Assembly (NCBI GenBank): GCA_029432795.1
Contig: JARNMJ010000035.1
Span: forward strand, 1 to 44,643
Source of the DNA: Pontiellaceae bacterium B12219
GTDB lineage: Bacteria > Verrucomicrobiota > Kiritimatiellia > Kiritimatiellales > Pontiellaceae
Reading direction: 5' to 3'
DNA: 44,643 nt
The position numbers and the translations under genes were made by a program. The notes beneath the pieces were generated by a model that was not told where the DNA came from, ran no database searches, and was given only the letters and a program-made list of their open reading frames with translations. Position 1 is the stretch's first letter. Each line of letters starts with the position of its first letter. Shown here in pieces: positions 1 to 9,272 of this stretch.

Positions 1-161
1 AACCCCATAAGAAGCCAAACTTCTTCACGCGTTGCATCTTCTTACAGTTCAGACCTAAACTCATTCATCCGTTTCATAGGATTTTTGACAGAACCAGTTG
101 TTCGTCGGAAAGAATAGGGAAATTATTCCTGATTTCCAGTCTTTAGCAGGTCCGCTTTCGT

Positions 162-189
162 TTGACTCATATTTCGATATGCTTATAGT
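162..189 (+). promoter_or_regulatory. Candidate sigma-70-type promoter of pgk
   Basis: TTGACT at 162-167 and TATAGT at 184-189 are separated by 16 bases and lie 45 bases before the pgk start. This is close to the housekeeping consensus. An AAAGGAG ribosome site follows at about 221-227. The first 160 bases of the window show no convincing gene; a second, weaker TTGACA lies at 85-90 with no good partner. Confidence 0.55.
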
Positions 190-234
190 CAGCGGCTTAT
201 TTTCGAATTCGTATAACCCTAAAGGAGTTAATTC

Positions 235-1434
235 ATGAATAAACTGACGATCAAAGACCTCGATGTTCAGGGCAAGCGCGTCCTGATGCGAGTTGACTTT
301 AATGTGCCGGTGAAAGACGGCGTTGTGGGCGACGACACCCGTATCACTGCCGCGCTTCCTTCCATTAACTATGTGCTCGAAAACGGCGGCTCCCTCGTGC
401 TGATGAGCCACTGCGGACGCCCGAAAGGCGAAAAGAATATGGAGTTCACTCTCAAGCCGGCGGCCGACCGTTTGGCAGAGCTGGTTGACGCGAAGGTTAC
501 GCTTGCACCCGATGTGATCGGTCCTGAAGTGAAAGCGTTGGTTGACGGCCTGAAAGCCGGCGAAATCCTCGTTCTCGAAAATGTCCGTTTCTATAAAGAA
601 GAAGAAGGAAAGGGCTGCACCGCTGAAGAGCAGGACGCCTTTGCAAAAGAACTCGCTTCGTTCGGCGATGTTTATGTTTCCGACGCCTTCGGCACTGCTC
701 ACCGCGCACACGCCTCAATGGCTGTTGTCACAAAATACATCGACCAGTGTGCTGCCGGTTTCCTGCTCGAAAAGGAAATTGAATATCTCGGTAAAGCCCT
801 GGAAACACCGGTGAAACCGTTTGTCGCCATTATCGGCGGTGCAAAAATCTCCGGTAAAATTGATGTGGTTACCAATCTGATGGATAAGTGCGACGCGATT
901 CTGATCGGCGGGGGTATGGCTTACACCTTCTATAAAGCGCAGGGCAAAGCCATCGGCGGTTCTTTGGTTGAAGACGACAAGGTTGAACTCGCAGGACAGA
1001 TTCTGAAACAGGCGGAAGAAAAGGGCGTTCGTCTGCTTCTCCCGGTCGATAACACGGTTGCGGATGCATTTTCAGCGGATGCGAATGTCAAGGTGGTTGA
1101 AGGTGATATTGAAGATGGCTGGATGGCTCTCGATATCGGCCCGAAAACCATCGAGCTCTACTGCAACGAAGTGGCTTCTGCAAAAACCGTCGTTTGGAAC
1201 GGTCCGATGGGCTGCTTTGAAATGGCTCCTTTTGCTGCAGGAACTTTCTCCGTATGCGAAGCGGTTGCCAAGTCCGACAGTATCAGCATTATTGGCGGCG
1301 GTGATTCTGTTGCGGCGGTGAATCAGTCCGGTGTGGCCGATCAGATGAGCCACGTTTCCACCGGCGGCGGTGCTTCCCTTGAATTCATGGAAGGCAAGCA
1401 GCTCCCCGGCATTGTGGCCCTGACCGATAAATAA
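235..1434 (+). CDS. pgk: Phosphoglycerate kinase
   Basis: Cytosolic glycolytic enzyme that transfers phosphate from 1,3-bisphosphoglycerate to ADP. The 399-residue length is normal for the family. The N-terminal substrate-binding signature VLMRVDFNVP (about residues 16-25), the SHCGRPKG motif, GGAKISGKIDV near residue 200, and the C-terminal GGGDSVAAV and STGGGASLEF nucleotide-binding loops are all present. The ATG is chosen because AAAGGAG lies about 8 bases upstream. The gene stands alone: its own promoter lies upstream, and a palindrome plus an intrinsic terminator follow the stop. Nothing is missing or unusual in the protein. Confidence 0.98.
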   Translation: MNKLTIKDLDVQGKRVLMRVDFNVPVKDGVVGDDTRITAALPSINYVLENGGSLVLMSHCGRPKGEKNMEFTLKPAADRLAELVDAKVTLAPDVIGPEVKALVDGLKAGEILVLENVRFYKEEEGKGCTAEEQDAFAKELASFGDVYVSDAFGTAHRAHASMAVVTKYIDQCAAGFLLEKEIEYLGKALETPVKPFVAIIGGAKISGKIDVVTNLMDKCDAILIGGGMAYTFYKAQGKAIGGSLVEDDKVELAGQILKQAEEKGVRLLLPVDNTVADAFSADANVKVVEGDIEDGWMALDIGPKTIELYCNEVASAKTVVWNGPMGCFEMAPFAAGTFSVCEAVAKSDSISIIGGGDSVAAVNQSGVADQMSHVSTGGGASLEFMEGKQLPGIVALTDK

Positions 1435-1444
1435 TCGGTTACGG

Positions 1445-1459
1445 TTCCAATGATTGGAA
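1445..1459. repeat. TTCCA-N5-TGGAA palindrome, copy 1
   Basis: TTCCAATGATTGGAA, a perfect 7+1+7 palindrome, starts 11 bases after the pgk stop and lies just before the pgk terminator hairpin. It has no T-run of its own. Confidence 0.9.
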
Positions 1460-1461
1460 AG

Positions 1462-1489
1462 GCCTCTGCTGAAAGCAGGGGCTTTTTTT
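1462..1489 (+). terminator. Intrinsic terminator of pgk
   Basis: GCCTCTGC (1462-1469) pairs with GCAGGGGC (1475-1482) with one G-T pair around a 5-base loop, followed by seven T. Confidence 0.9.
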
Positions 1490-1572
1490 ATTTGTTTCGA
1501 AGACTGCCCTCAAAGGTCAGGCGGGAAACGGAGGGGCTGAGTGCGGCATTTTCGAATAAAGGCATGCACGAA

Positions 1573-1600
1573 AAAAGGCGATCCGTGAAGACCGCCTTTT
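1573..1600 (-). terminator. Intrinsic terminator of the autotransporter gene
   Basis: AAAAGGCG and CGCCTTTT form an 8-bp stem with a 12-base loop. Read on the minus strand it ends in six T and lies just downstream of the autotransporter stop. The plus strand has four T, so it may act weakly both ways. Confidence 0.8.
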
Positions 1601-1603
1601 CGT

Positions 1604-1618
1604 TTCCAATGTCTGGAA
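1604..1618. repeat. TTCCA-N5-TGGAA palindrome, copy 2
   Basis: TTCCAATGTCTGGAA lies 4 bases beyond the stop codon of the minus-strand autotransporter gene and before its terminator, the same placement as copy 1 after pgk. Confidence 0.85.
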
Positions 1619-1622
1619 GGGA

Positions 1623-4600
1623 TTAGAACTGCAGGGAAACCTTGCCGCTGACAACCTGCTCAAAGTAGGTGTCGGAGATGAGGGCATCGTAATCCAGTTC
1701 CAGTTTGGTGCGCTGCCATTTCCAGCTCCACATATCCGTGCCGAATCCTAGACGGAACAGATTTTCATCGCGCGGACGTACAGCAAACTGAGTTGCCACA
1801 CCACCGAGGGAGTAAGTGAAATCATCCGGATCGGCATTAAATTCATGAATGTAGAACGCACGAACTTCTGGGATAAATGCAATACCGCGGTTCAGCCAGT
1901 CAATCTGGTGCTGAGAGGCAAGGTTCACCCCAATGGAGCCCAGCGTGGAAGTTGTGTCGTAGTCTTCGATGGTTGCAGGTCCCAGAATGCTGGTTCGGGT
2001 ATATTCATCCTGAGTATAGTAGGATCCCAGGATGGATGCTTCCGGTGTGATAGCCAGTTTTTCACCGATGTCGAAACGATATCCAGCACCCAGGTAGGCG
2101 CTAAAGAGAGAGGAGTCGAAGCTTCCCTTCATATCAATCGTCTGGTTGTTCTCATCGGTGTCGCTCATTCCGTAGGTCAGGGCCAGATCAATGAATAAGG
2201 ATTCGCCGCCGTAGGTGGAGTAGACGGAACCATAATAGGTGTTGATATCGGCATCATAAGCTGAACCTTCGTCAAGATCAGCATGGGCATAGCCACCAGC
2301 CAAACCAACGAGCAGGTTGTTGAAGTTTTTATCTACACCGATGACCGTGCCCCAAGTCGTGGAATCATATGCTGCAAACTTACCGGTTGCATCTTTATCG
2401 CCAGTGGAGCCGTAAGCACGGATCCAGCCTTGCATCGTTCCGTTTTCTTTGGCTTGAGGACCGGCCACGCCTTCCGGAGTGTCGGAAAAGTTCGGTTTGG
2501 TGGATGCAAATCCATTCATAGAGCGGAATTCCGTTCCTCGGGCGGCAATCTGTCCGTTGACTTTCTGTGCAACTTGAATGCTCGATTCGGACGTATCCGG
2601 CATCTGAGAAAGGGAGTAGCGGAACATCTCCGAACCTTTTGATGCACCTAATGCATTGATTGCATAAAACTCAGTGTTCGTCATTCCGAGAACCACCGCA
2701 TCGACATTCGTGAGTGCAGCGCCCAGGTCGCTCAGGGAAGAGTTGGTCAGTGAATTATATCCGTAGGTAACCGTAATTCCGCCAGTTAAATCCACATTGG
2801 TGACCTGTGTCAGCCAGCCAAAATCAACATCAACGATGTTGAGAGCATTGCTGCTGGTAATTCCGACCAGAGATCCCGCTGTGACGATTTTTTTGCTTCC
2901 GGATGCCACATCGGAGATGCCGGAGGCTCGGATTTTTGCATTCTGGTTGGTGGCAGACAGTGCGCCGCCTACCGTCAGGCTTCCGGAAAGTTTGTTCAGC
3001 GTGTCAAAATTATAATTGATGGCTGAGTTTTTTCCCATGTCAAGATCGCCGGCGGTGGTCACCTGATTGTAGCTCGCATCAATTGTTGCTCCGGATCCCA
3101 AGACGACTCCTGCAGCACCGAAATCGAGAGTGTTGCTGCTATTGTTCATGGTGAACTGGGCGTTGTCGGCCAGTGTAACTTTCGCACCGCTGAAAGTCAT
3201 GTTTCCGGAATTGATGTTTACGTCGGAGAAATATTTACTTTCTGAGGTATCGCTCAGAACAACGTTTACCGCGCCTCCATACTGGTTGAAAGCCCCGCTG
3301 AATCCGGCACCTGAAACTGCCATGGTCGTGGTGCCGGCCCCGTATTTGTTGATGTCTCCCGTGATGGTTCCACCGGTGATGGTCAGGTTGTTCGCCGCGG
3401 CGTTGTTGAAGATAACATCGCCTTTGATCGTTGTATTACCGGAGGTCGAGGCAATAGTAAGATTTGCATCCTGAGCCCAGACACCGATTTTTCCGTCATC
3501 CAATCCGCTGTCCGCTGTCCCGGACCGACCGCCGGAGAAAGTACCTCCGTTAATGGTTAGTGAGCTGCCGGAAACGTAAGCGCCCGCACCGCCGTAAGCA
3601 TATGTTGCTCCATCACCGCGCGCTGAGCCACCATCACCACCGGTAAATGTACCTCCGTTAATTGTGGTGGCGGTATTCAGCAGGTTGATACCGGCGCCGC
3701 CTGAGGCATTGGCAACTGAAGATGCTGATGCCGTTCCTCCACGTGTACCGGTTGCTGTGGCATTATTGATAGTGGTTGCACCACTGCCGCTGATTCGGAT
3801 GCCGCTGCCGCCAATGGCATTCGCCGAACCGTTAGCATCGGTTCCGGAAGGAGCTGACTCTGTAATACCTGTCTGAACATAGGCCTCACCGGCACTGCCG
3901 GCGGTGAATTCACCGCCTTCGATTGTGATGGCGCCTTTGCCTTGAAGGTACAGACCGGAGCCGGCATTGGCCGTGACCGAAGCATTGGGGCCTCCGGCTG
4001 TTCCGGTGCCTGCACCGCCTCCGGTGAACTGACCGTCGTCGATTGTAACTGCTCCGCTACCGCTTACCATTGCTACACCATTGCCGCCGCTGACATTAAT
4101 GCTGGCCGATGCAGTATAGTCTTCCGTTAGTTGTACGGCACGTGTGGTATAGCGTTCCTGCTGCGATGCAATGAAGGAACCTCCATAGATCCGGGTTGTT
4201 CCGGAGACAGAGCGAGCGGTCAGACCGTCACCGCCGATAATCCAGCGAAACGGTGTGCCGGTGGACTCGGTGATAGTAGGGTCATCCAGCGCAACACTTC
4301 CAATTGAGGAGCCTACAAAGCTGTCGTTTACTGCACCGGTTTTGTTGCTGATTGTGAGTGATGAAGCAGATTCAACATACAGACCGGATGCAGCGTAGCT
4401 CATCGCATAGGTGTTGGCGTTGTTATCATTGTAGCCGGCCGGGTTCCGCGTTGCGTAGTAGGTGATGTAGTCGCCTGCAGTGAAGGAAGTGCCCTGAATG
4501 TACAGTGCTCCGGAATTTTGAAGGTAACCGCCGTTATATCCGGATGCTCCGATAAAGTTACCTTCGTAAAAATTAAGCGCTCCCGCTGAACCTGATTTGA

Positions 4601-5078
4601 AAACAACGGCAGGAGTCGGGTTGTCGGAATAGACCGTTCCGAGTGAAAGGCCGGTGATGCTTGATTCAAGAGGACTGTCTTTGCCGACAATGTCGGTTGT
4701 GTTACCTGCAGCGGACGAACTGTGAGCATAGATCATTCCGCTGATGCTGCCGTTCATTTCAATGTAGGCGTATGGGATGTCATCGCCGCGCATAATCGCT
4801 GTAGAACCGCCGCCTAAATAGATGTTGGTTACCAGTCCGTCAATACCCCCGTTTGACCATCTGTTTTCTGAGGTGTTGATCAGAGGACCAGCGGCATTGG
4901 CCAGTAACCATATGTCTCTGTCTTGATCGTTGTCGGGAATCAAGGCTTGGTATGTTCTCTGATGGTCTTGAACGAGGCCATAGGTAGTGACGTTGACCGT
5001 TTGAGCCGGCAGTGTGTATTGCGCAATTGCTTCAACGGCCAGCAAAAGTGTCAAAGGCAGAGTTGATAGTTTATTCAT
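1623..5078 (-). CDS. Autotransporter with beta-helical passenger and C-terminal beta-barrel
   Basis: Predicted type V secretion surface protein of 1151 residues. The N-terminus MNKLSTLPLTLLLAVEAIAQ is a signal peptide. The long middle part (about residues 90-830) is rich in Gly, Ser, Thr and Asn. It has recurring INGGTFTGG / IEGGEFTAG-type units typical of a right-handed beta-helix passenger. The last about 270 residues alternate hydrophobic and aromatic residues, with strands such as GWIRAYGS and GLAGGYAHADL, and end in VSLQF; a terminal Phe is the usual signal for outer-membrane barrel assembly. The ATG at 5078 is preferred over earlier in-frame starts because GAGGGGAA lies directly upstream and the signal peptide then begins at residue 1. 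It is transcribed alone, divergent from ileS. The ligand or activity of the passenger is not visible. Confidence 0.88.
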   Translation of the reverse strand: MNKLSTLPLTLLLAVEAIAQYTLPAQTVNVTTYGLVQDHQRTYQALIPDNDQDRDIWLLANAAGPLINTSENRWSNGGIDGLVTNIYLGGGSTAIMRGDDIPYAYIEMNGSISGMIYAHSSSAAGNTTDIVGKDSPLESSITGLSLGTVYSDNPTPAVVFKSGSAGALNFYEGNFIGASGYNGGYLQNSGALYIQGTSFTAGDYITYYATRNPAGYNDNNANTYAMSYAASGLYVESASSLTISNKTGAVNDSFVGSSIGSVALDDPTITESTGTPFRWIIGGDGLTARSVSGTTRIYGGSFIASQQERYTTRAVQLTEDYTASASINVSGGNGVAMVSGSGAVTIDDGQFTGGGAGTGTAGGPNASVTANAGSGLYLQGKGAITIEGGEFTAGSAGEAYVQTGITESAPSGTDANGSANAIGGSGIRISGSGATTINNATATGTRGGTASASSVANASGGAGINLLNTATTINGGTFTGGDGGSARGDGATYAYGGAGAYVSGSSLTINGGTFSGGRSGTADSGLDDGKIGVWAQDANLTIASTSGNTTIKGDVIFNNAAANNLTITGGTITGDINKYGAGTTTMAVSGAGFSGAFNQYGGAVNVVLSDTSESKYFSDVNINSGNMTFSGAKVTLADNAQFTMNNSSNTLDFGAAGVVLGSGATIDASYNQVTTAGDLDMGKNSAINYNFDTLNKLSGSLTVGGALSATNQNAKIRASGISDVASGSKKIVTAGSLVGITSSNALNIVDVDFGWLTQVTNVDLTGGITVTYGYNSLTNSSLSDLGAALTNVDAVVLGMTNTEFYAINALGASKGSEMFRYSLSQMPDTSESSIQVAQKVNGQIAARGTEFRSMNGFASTKPNFSDTPEGVAGPQAKENGTMQGWIRAYGSTGDKDATGKFAAYDSTTWGTVIGVDKNFNNLLVGLAGGYAHADLDEGSAYDADINTYYGSVYSTYGGESLFIDLALTYGMSDTDENNQTIDMKGSFDSSLFSAYLGAGYRFDIGEKLAITPEASILGSYYTQDEYTRTSILGPATIEDYDTTSTLGSIGVNLASQHQIDWLNRGIAFIPEVRAFYIHEFNADPDDFTYSLGGVATQFAVRPRDENLFRLGFGTDMWSWKWQRTKLELDYDALISDTYFEQVVSGKVSLQF

Positions 5079-5436
5079 GTTGTTCCCCTCGGTTGTTAGT
5101 CGAAAATTCTTCCTATAAAAAGATGCAACAATGTACCTTTGCATTGGATCTCAATCAAATAAAATCGCTGTCAAAGTAGATATTCCTTTTACGGCCCGCA
5201 GAAGCGGGTTTTCGGAAGTGCAGATCTTTAAATAAACCAAAGGCAGTCCTATATGTGCAAGGGACGCCCGGTGCGGAAATTGGCATGTCTGCTTTCTTGT
5301 CAATATAGAGGGCAATCGTTAGATTCTGCGCTTTTCTATCACGTAATACGTAATGAGTAATGTGTAATACGTGGCCAGTACTGCGGCCGATGGGCTGATT
5401 ACGGGTTACGAATTTACGCCACTTGAAAGGGCAGCC
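5079..5436. other. Divergent intergenic region between the autotransporter and ileS
   Basis: This 358-base region separates two divergent genes and should hold both promoters. I see no convincing promoter pair and no RNA gene. Its only clear structure is a four-unit heptamer repeat at 5342-5369. A GTG at 5371 is in frame with ileS but lacks a ribosome site. Confidence 0.5.
5342..5369. repeat. Tandem heptamer repeat (NGTAATR x4)
   Basis: Four consecutive 7-base units, CGTAATA, CGTAATG, AGTAATG and TGTAATA, followed by CGT. The repeat sits 67 bases before the chosen ileS start, so it is probably in the 5' leader or promoter region. Confidence 0.8.
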
Positions 5437-8400
5437 ATGTTTAAAGAAATTTCCAGTAAAGTCAGTTTTCCGGGTATGGAAGAAGAGGTCATCAAGCTCT
5501 GGAAGGAGCAGGATACATTCAAGAAGTCGCTGGAAATTCGTAAAAACAGCAAGGAATTTGTTTTTTACGACGGACCGCCGTTTGCCACTGGACTGCCGCA
5601 TTACGGCCATCTGCTGGCAGGAACCATCAAGGATATAATTCCGCGTTATCAGGCGATGCGCGGCCATTATGTTTCCCGCCGGTTCGGCTGGGACTGCCAC
5701 GGATTGCCGATTGAAGCGCTCGCACAGGAAGCGCTGGGTCTTGCCGGGGCTCCGGCGATTCAGGAGGCGGGCGTGGATGTTTTCAACGAGCAGTGTCGTT
5801 CGATGGTCACCAAGTATGTTGAGGACTGGGAAAAAACCGTCACTCGCATGGGCCGCTGGGTTGATTTTGAAAACGACTACAAAACCATGGATACCCCGTT
5901 CATGGAAACGATCTGGTGGGTTTTTTCCCAGCTTTGGAAGCAGGATCGTATTTATAAAGCCCACCGCATTATGCCCTACAGCTGGAAGCTGAATACGCCG
6001 CTCTCCAACTTTGAAGCGGGCCGGAACTATCAGGATGTGCAGGATCCGGCCATCACCGTTCGCGTCAAACTGCTCGATTTCGAATTTGAAAATACCAGTG
6101 CGCTGATTTGGACGACCACTCCGTGGACGCTGCCGTCCAATCTGGCGATCTGCGCGGGGGCGGATATCGACTACGTGGTTATTAAGGATAAAGAAACGCA
6201 CGAAATCTTCATTTTGGCACAGGCGCGTCTTTCGGCCTATTATAAGAAGGAAGAGGAATACGAAGTCCTCAAAACGGTTAAGGGTTCCGAGCTCAAGGGG
6301 CTGAAATATGAACCGATCTTCGATTTCTTTGCGGACAACGAAAATTCCTTCCAGATTCTGAACGATGATTTTGTTTCGACTGAAGACGGTACCGGCATCG
6401 TGCACATGGCGCCGGCTTATGGCGAAGATGACTATCGGATCTGCCGCGAAGCCGGCATTCCGCTGGTCGACCCGCTGGACGAAGACTGTGTTTTCACCTC
6501 CAAGGTGCCGGATTATGCCGGCCAATTCTGTAAAGATGCCGACAAAGCCATCATTAAAGCGCTGAAGTACGGCGGGAAACTGATTCATCAGAGCACGATT
6601 CAGCACAGCTATCCGTTCTGCGAACGCACCGACACCCCTCTGATTTACCGCGCCATCGATGCCTGGTATGTGAAGGTGGAAGATCTGCGCGAACGCATGC
6701 TCAGGAATAATGAGGGCGTGCACTGGACGCCGGATTATGTGGGCGAAAAGCGGTTTGCGAACTGGTTGGCCGATGCCAAGGACTGGAACATCAGCCGCAA
6801 TCGTTTCTGGGGCTCCTGCATTCCGGTCTGGGTGAATGTGGACGATAAAGATGATATGATCTGCATCGATTCCATTGAAAAGCTGGAAGAATTATCCGGT
6901 CAGAAAGTCGAAGATCTGCATAAACATTTTGTGGATGAAATTCTGATTGAAAAGGATGGGAAGACCTACAAACGCACGCCGGAAGTGCTCGACTGCTGGT
7001 TTGAGTCCGGTTCGATGCCCTATGCCCAGAATCATTATCCCTTTGAAAACAAGGAGCATTTCGAAGCCAACTTTCCGGCGGACTTTATTGCCGAAGGGCT
7101 CGATCAGACCCGCGGTTGGTTCTACACGTTGATGGTGCTGTCCACTGCGCTGCTTGACAAGCCGGCCTTTAAAAACGTGGTTGTGAACGGAATGGTGCTG
7201 GCGGAGGACGGACTGAAAATGTCCAAACGCCTGAAAAACTATCCCGATCCGACGTTGGTGATCAATAAATACGGAGCCGATGCGCTGCGTCTGTATATGA
7301 TCTATTCTCCGGTGGTTCGCGCTGAATCGCTGCGCCTGTCGGAAGATGGCGTCAAGAACTCGCTGCGTCATCTGATTCTGCCGTGGTGGAATGCCTACAG
7401 CTTCTTTATCACCTATGCCAATATCGATGGCTGGACGCCGGAGCAGTCGGTGCCGGAACGCGATAACCTGATGGACCGCTGGATTCAGAGTTCACTGGCC
7501 CGTTTGGAACAGCAGGTGACCGATGCGATGGATCGTTACGATCTGCAGGCGGCGGTTCGTCCGTTCGTGGCCTTTATTGAAGATCTCACCAATTGGTACA
7601 TCCGCCGGTCGCGTCGCCGTTTCTGGAAAACGGAAGACGACACCGATAAAGTTCAGGCCTATTCCACGCTTTATGAAGCCCTGCTGGGGCTCAGTAAAAT
7701 TGCCGCTCCGTTCACGCCGTTTATTTCAGAAACGATTTATCAGAATCTGAAAACGGACGATATGCCGGAATCGGTTCATCTGTGCGATTTCCCGACGGCG
7801 GCCGATGCCAAGCGCGACGAAGTGCTGGAAGGGCAGATGGCCATGGTGATGAATGCGGTGGAACAGGGCCGCACACTGCGCGCCGAGTATAAATTGAAAA
7901 ATCGCCAGCCGCTCGCAAAAATGCATGTCGTTTGCGACGACGAAGCGCTGCTGGCTAATATCCAGGCGCTGGAAAGTCTGATTGCCGACGAACTGAACGT
8001 ACGCGCCGTGGAATTCGGAACCGATTCATCTGAACTGGCGACCATTCAGGCCAAGCCGAACTTTAAGCAGCTGGGACCGAAACTCGGCCCGCTGATGAAA
8101 AAAGCCATTCCGCTGATTAGCAGCCTGACCGACGAACAGATTGCCTCCGTTTCCGCAGGCGAAACGGTGGAGGTTGAGTTGGAAGGAAAGACGATTGAGC
8201 TGACAGCTTCCGATATCGAAATCGTGCGCAATCCGAAAGAGGGCATGGCGGTGAGCGCCGAGGGCGAGCTGGTGGTTGGGCTCGATACAACGTTGAATGA
8301 CGACCTCATTGCTGAAGGGCTTGCGCGGGAATTTGTAAACAAGGTGCAGAACCTGCGGAAGGAGATGGATCTGGAAATTACACAGCGGATCACGATCGCT

Positions 8401-8571
8401 TTCAGCTCGAATGAGCAGGTTGAGTCGGCGGTTTCCAGTCATCGGAGCTATATCGAAGCGGAGACATTGGCGTTGCGTTGCGATACAGCTGCGATTGACC
8501 CTGACAATTGTACGGAATTAGATTTGAACGGATACACTTGTATGGTGTCTGTCTTAGCCGCAACTGAATAG
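5437..8571 (+). CDS. ileS: Isoleucyl-tRNA synthetase, eukaryote-like (type 2) form
   Basis: Class I aminoacyl-tRNA synthetase charging tRNA-Ile in the cytosol; 1044 residues. The HIGH motif is HYGH at residues 55-58 within GLPHYGHLLAG, and the second signature reads KMSKR (594-598) followed by LKNYPDP. The inserted editing domain with the WTTTPWTLPSN motif lies between them, and the tRNA anticodon-binding part follows. The length over 1000, KMSKRLKNYPDP and the C-terminal extension fit the eukaryote/archaea-like IleRS2 group rather than the about 940-residue E. coli type with a terminal zinc finger. IleRS2 enzymes are known to be less sensitive to mupirocin; that is family knowledge, not shown here. 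The ATG at 5437 is chosen over the GTG at 5371 because GAAAGG lies 6 bases before it and MFKEISSKV matches the usual N-terminus. It heads the block with the dksA-like gene and lspA. Confidence 0.96.
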   Translation: MFKEISSKVSFPGMEEEVIKLWKEQDTFKKSLEIRKNSKEFVFYDGPPFATGLPHYGHLLAGTIKDIIPRYQAMRGHYVSRRFGWDCHGLPIEALAQEALGLAGAPAIQEAGVDVFNEQCRSMVTKYVEDWEKTVTRMGRWVDFENDYKTMDTPFMETIWWVFSQLWKQDRIYKAHRIMPYSWKLNTPLSNFEAGRNYQDVQDPAITVRVKLLDFEFENTSALIWTTTPWTLPSNLAICAGADIDYVVIKDKETHEIFILAQARLSAYYKKEEEYEVLKTVKGSELKGLKYEPIFDFFADNENSFQILNDDFVSTEDGTGIVHMAPAYGEDDYRICREAGIPLVDPLDEDCVFTSKVPDYAGQFCKDADKAIIKALKYGGKLIHQSTIQHSYPFCERTDTPLIYRAIDAWYVKVEDLRERMLRNNEGVHWTPDYVGEKRFANWLADAKDWNISRNRFWGSCIPVWVNVDDKDDMICIDSIEKLEELSGQKVEDLHKHFVDEILIEKDGKTYKRTPEVLDCWFESGSMPYAQNHYPFENKEHFEANFPADFIAEGLDQTRGWFYTLMVLSTALLDKPAFKNVVVNGMVLAEDGLKMSKRLKNYPDPTLVINKYGADALRLYMIYSPVVRAESLRLSEDGVKNSLRHLILPWWNAYSFFITYANIDGWTPEQSVPERDNLMDRWIQSSLARLEQQVTDAMDRYDLQAAVRPFVAFIEDLTNWYIRRSRRRFWKTEDDTDKVQAYSTLYEALLGLSKIAAPFTPFISETIYQNLKTDDMPESVHLCDFPTAADAKRDEVLEGQMAMVMNAVEQGRTLRAEYKLKNRQPLAKMHVVCDDEALLANIQALESLIADELNVRAVEFGTDSSELATIQAKPNFKQLGPKLGPLMKKAIPLISSLTDEQIASVSAGETVEVELEGKTIELTASDIEIVRNPKEGMAVSAEGELVVGLDTTLNDDLIAEGLAREFVNKVQNLRKEMDLEITQRITIAFSSNEQVESAVSSHRSYIEAETLALRCDTAAIDPDNCTELDLNGYTCMVSVLAATE

Positions 8572-8666
8572 GCGGATATGCTGATTGACACCGTTTGGGG
8601 CAGATGATAAACACCCAAACTTTTATTAGGGCTTAGAACTGAATTTTGACTGGAGACTACTTTAAA

Positions 8667-9182
8667 ATGCCTACAAAAAAGACTGCCAAAAAATCGACAG
8701 CCAAAGGTTCGGCTGCTTCTAAAAAACCGGTTTCACCGGTTGCAATGACCAGTGGTGGACCGCTTACCGGAAAAGTTACTAAGAATAAGTACTTCACCAC
8801 GAAGCAATTGAAAGAACAATTGAATCGGTTGCTTCTGCTGCGTGAGCGTGTCACGGGCGAAATTCTTTCCATTAACCGCGATTCGCTGAGCTCGAACGAG
8901 CGCGACCCTTCTCTCTCTGATCAGGGAACCGACACGTTCGACCGCGAGTTTGCACTCAATCAGCTTTCTAACGAGCAGGATGTCCTGTTCGAAATCGATG
9001 AAGCCATCCGCCGCCTTGAAAAAGGCACATACGGGATCTGTGAAATGACTGATGTTCCGATCAATATTGAGCGTCTGGAAGCGTTGCCTTATGTTCGTTA
9101 TTCGATCAAAGCACAGTCCGAAATCGAAAAAGGAATGGGTTCCACCTACCGTCCGTTCGGTTCTTCCATGCATGGAATGTAG
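8667..9182 (+). CDS. DksA/TraR-family protein lacking most zinc cysteines
   Basis: Probable RNA polymerase-binding regulator of the DksA/TraR family, 171 residues. A Lys/Ala/Ser-rich N-terminal tail (about residues 1-40) precedes a long coiled-coil hairpin carrying SDQGTDTFDREFALN, the acidic tip region seen in DksA-like proteins. The C-terminal globular motif KGTYGICEMTDVPINIERLE then LPYVRYSIKAQ aligns with the usual four-cysteine zinc finger, but only the first Cys remains; the others read Thr, Ser and Ala. Zinc-free DksA paralogues are known (Pseudomonas DksA2 keeps two Cys). The ATG at 8667 with GGAG 11 bases upstream is preferred over an upstream in-frame TTG at 8646. Placement between ileS and lspA is common in PVC bacteria. 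A terminator follows. Confidence 0.88.
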   Translation: MPTKKTAKKSTAKGSAASKKPVSPVAMTSGGPLTGKVTKNKYFTTKQLKEQLNRLLLLRERVTGEILSINRDSLSSNERDPSLSDQGTDTFDREFALNQLSNEQDVLFEIDEAIRRLEKGTYGICEMTDVPINIERLEALPYVRYSIKAQSEIEKGMGSTYRPFGSSMHGM

Positions 9183-9213
9183 CCCCGGGCTGGATTTTAA
9201 TGGCCCAAAACAG

Positions 9214-9272
9214 GCACAAGAGGCACAGAAATTCCCGAATTTCGGGGCTTCGTGAATCTTGTGCTTTTTTTT
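9214..9272 (+). terminator. Terminator hairpin between the dksA-like gene and lspA
   Basis: GCACAAGA (9214-9221) pairs with TCTTGTGC (9257-9264), followed by eight T. An inner CCCGAA/TTCGGG hairpin sits in the loop. Only 16 bases separate the T-run from the lspA start, so it may act as a leaky or regulated terminator for lspA. Confidence 0.8.

Noticed and set aside
61-711. A 216-codon minus-strand frame at the window start
   Set aside because: It is antisense to pgk and its promoter. No ribosome site or motif supports it.
3500-4130. Repeated Gly/Thr/Asn-rich units in the autotransporter as a possible DNA tandem repeat
   Set aside because: The periodicity is at protein level (beta-helix coils); the DNA units differ too much to be a recent tandem array.
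5155-6723. A 522-codon open frame on the minus strand
   Set aside because: It lies opposite the start of ileS and its promoter region. The product is composition-driven with no family motifs, while the plus-strand ileS frame is certain.
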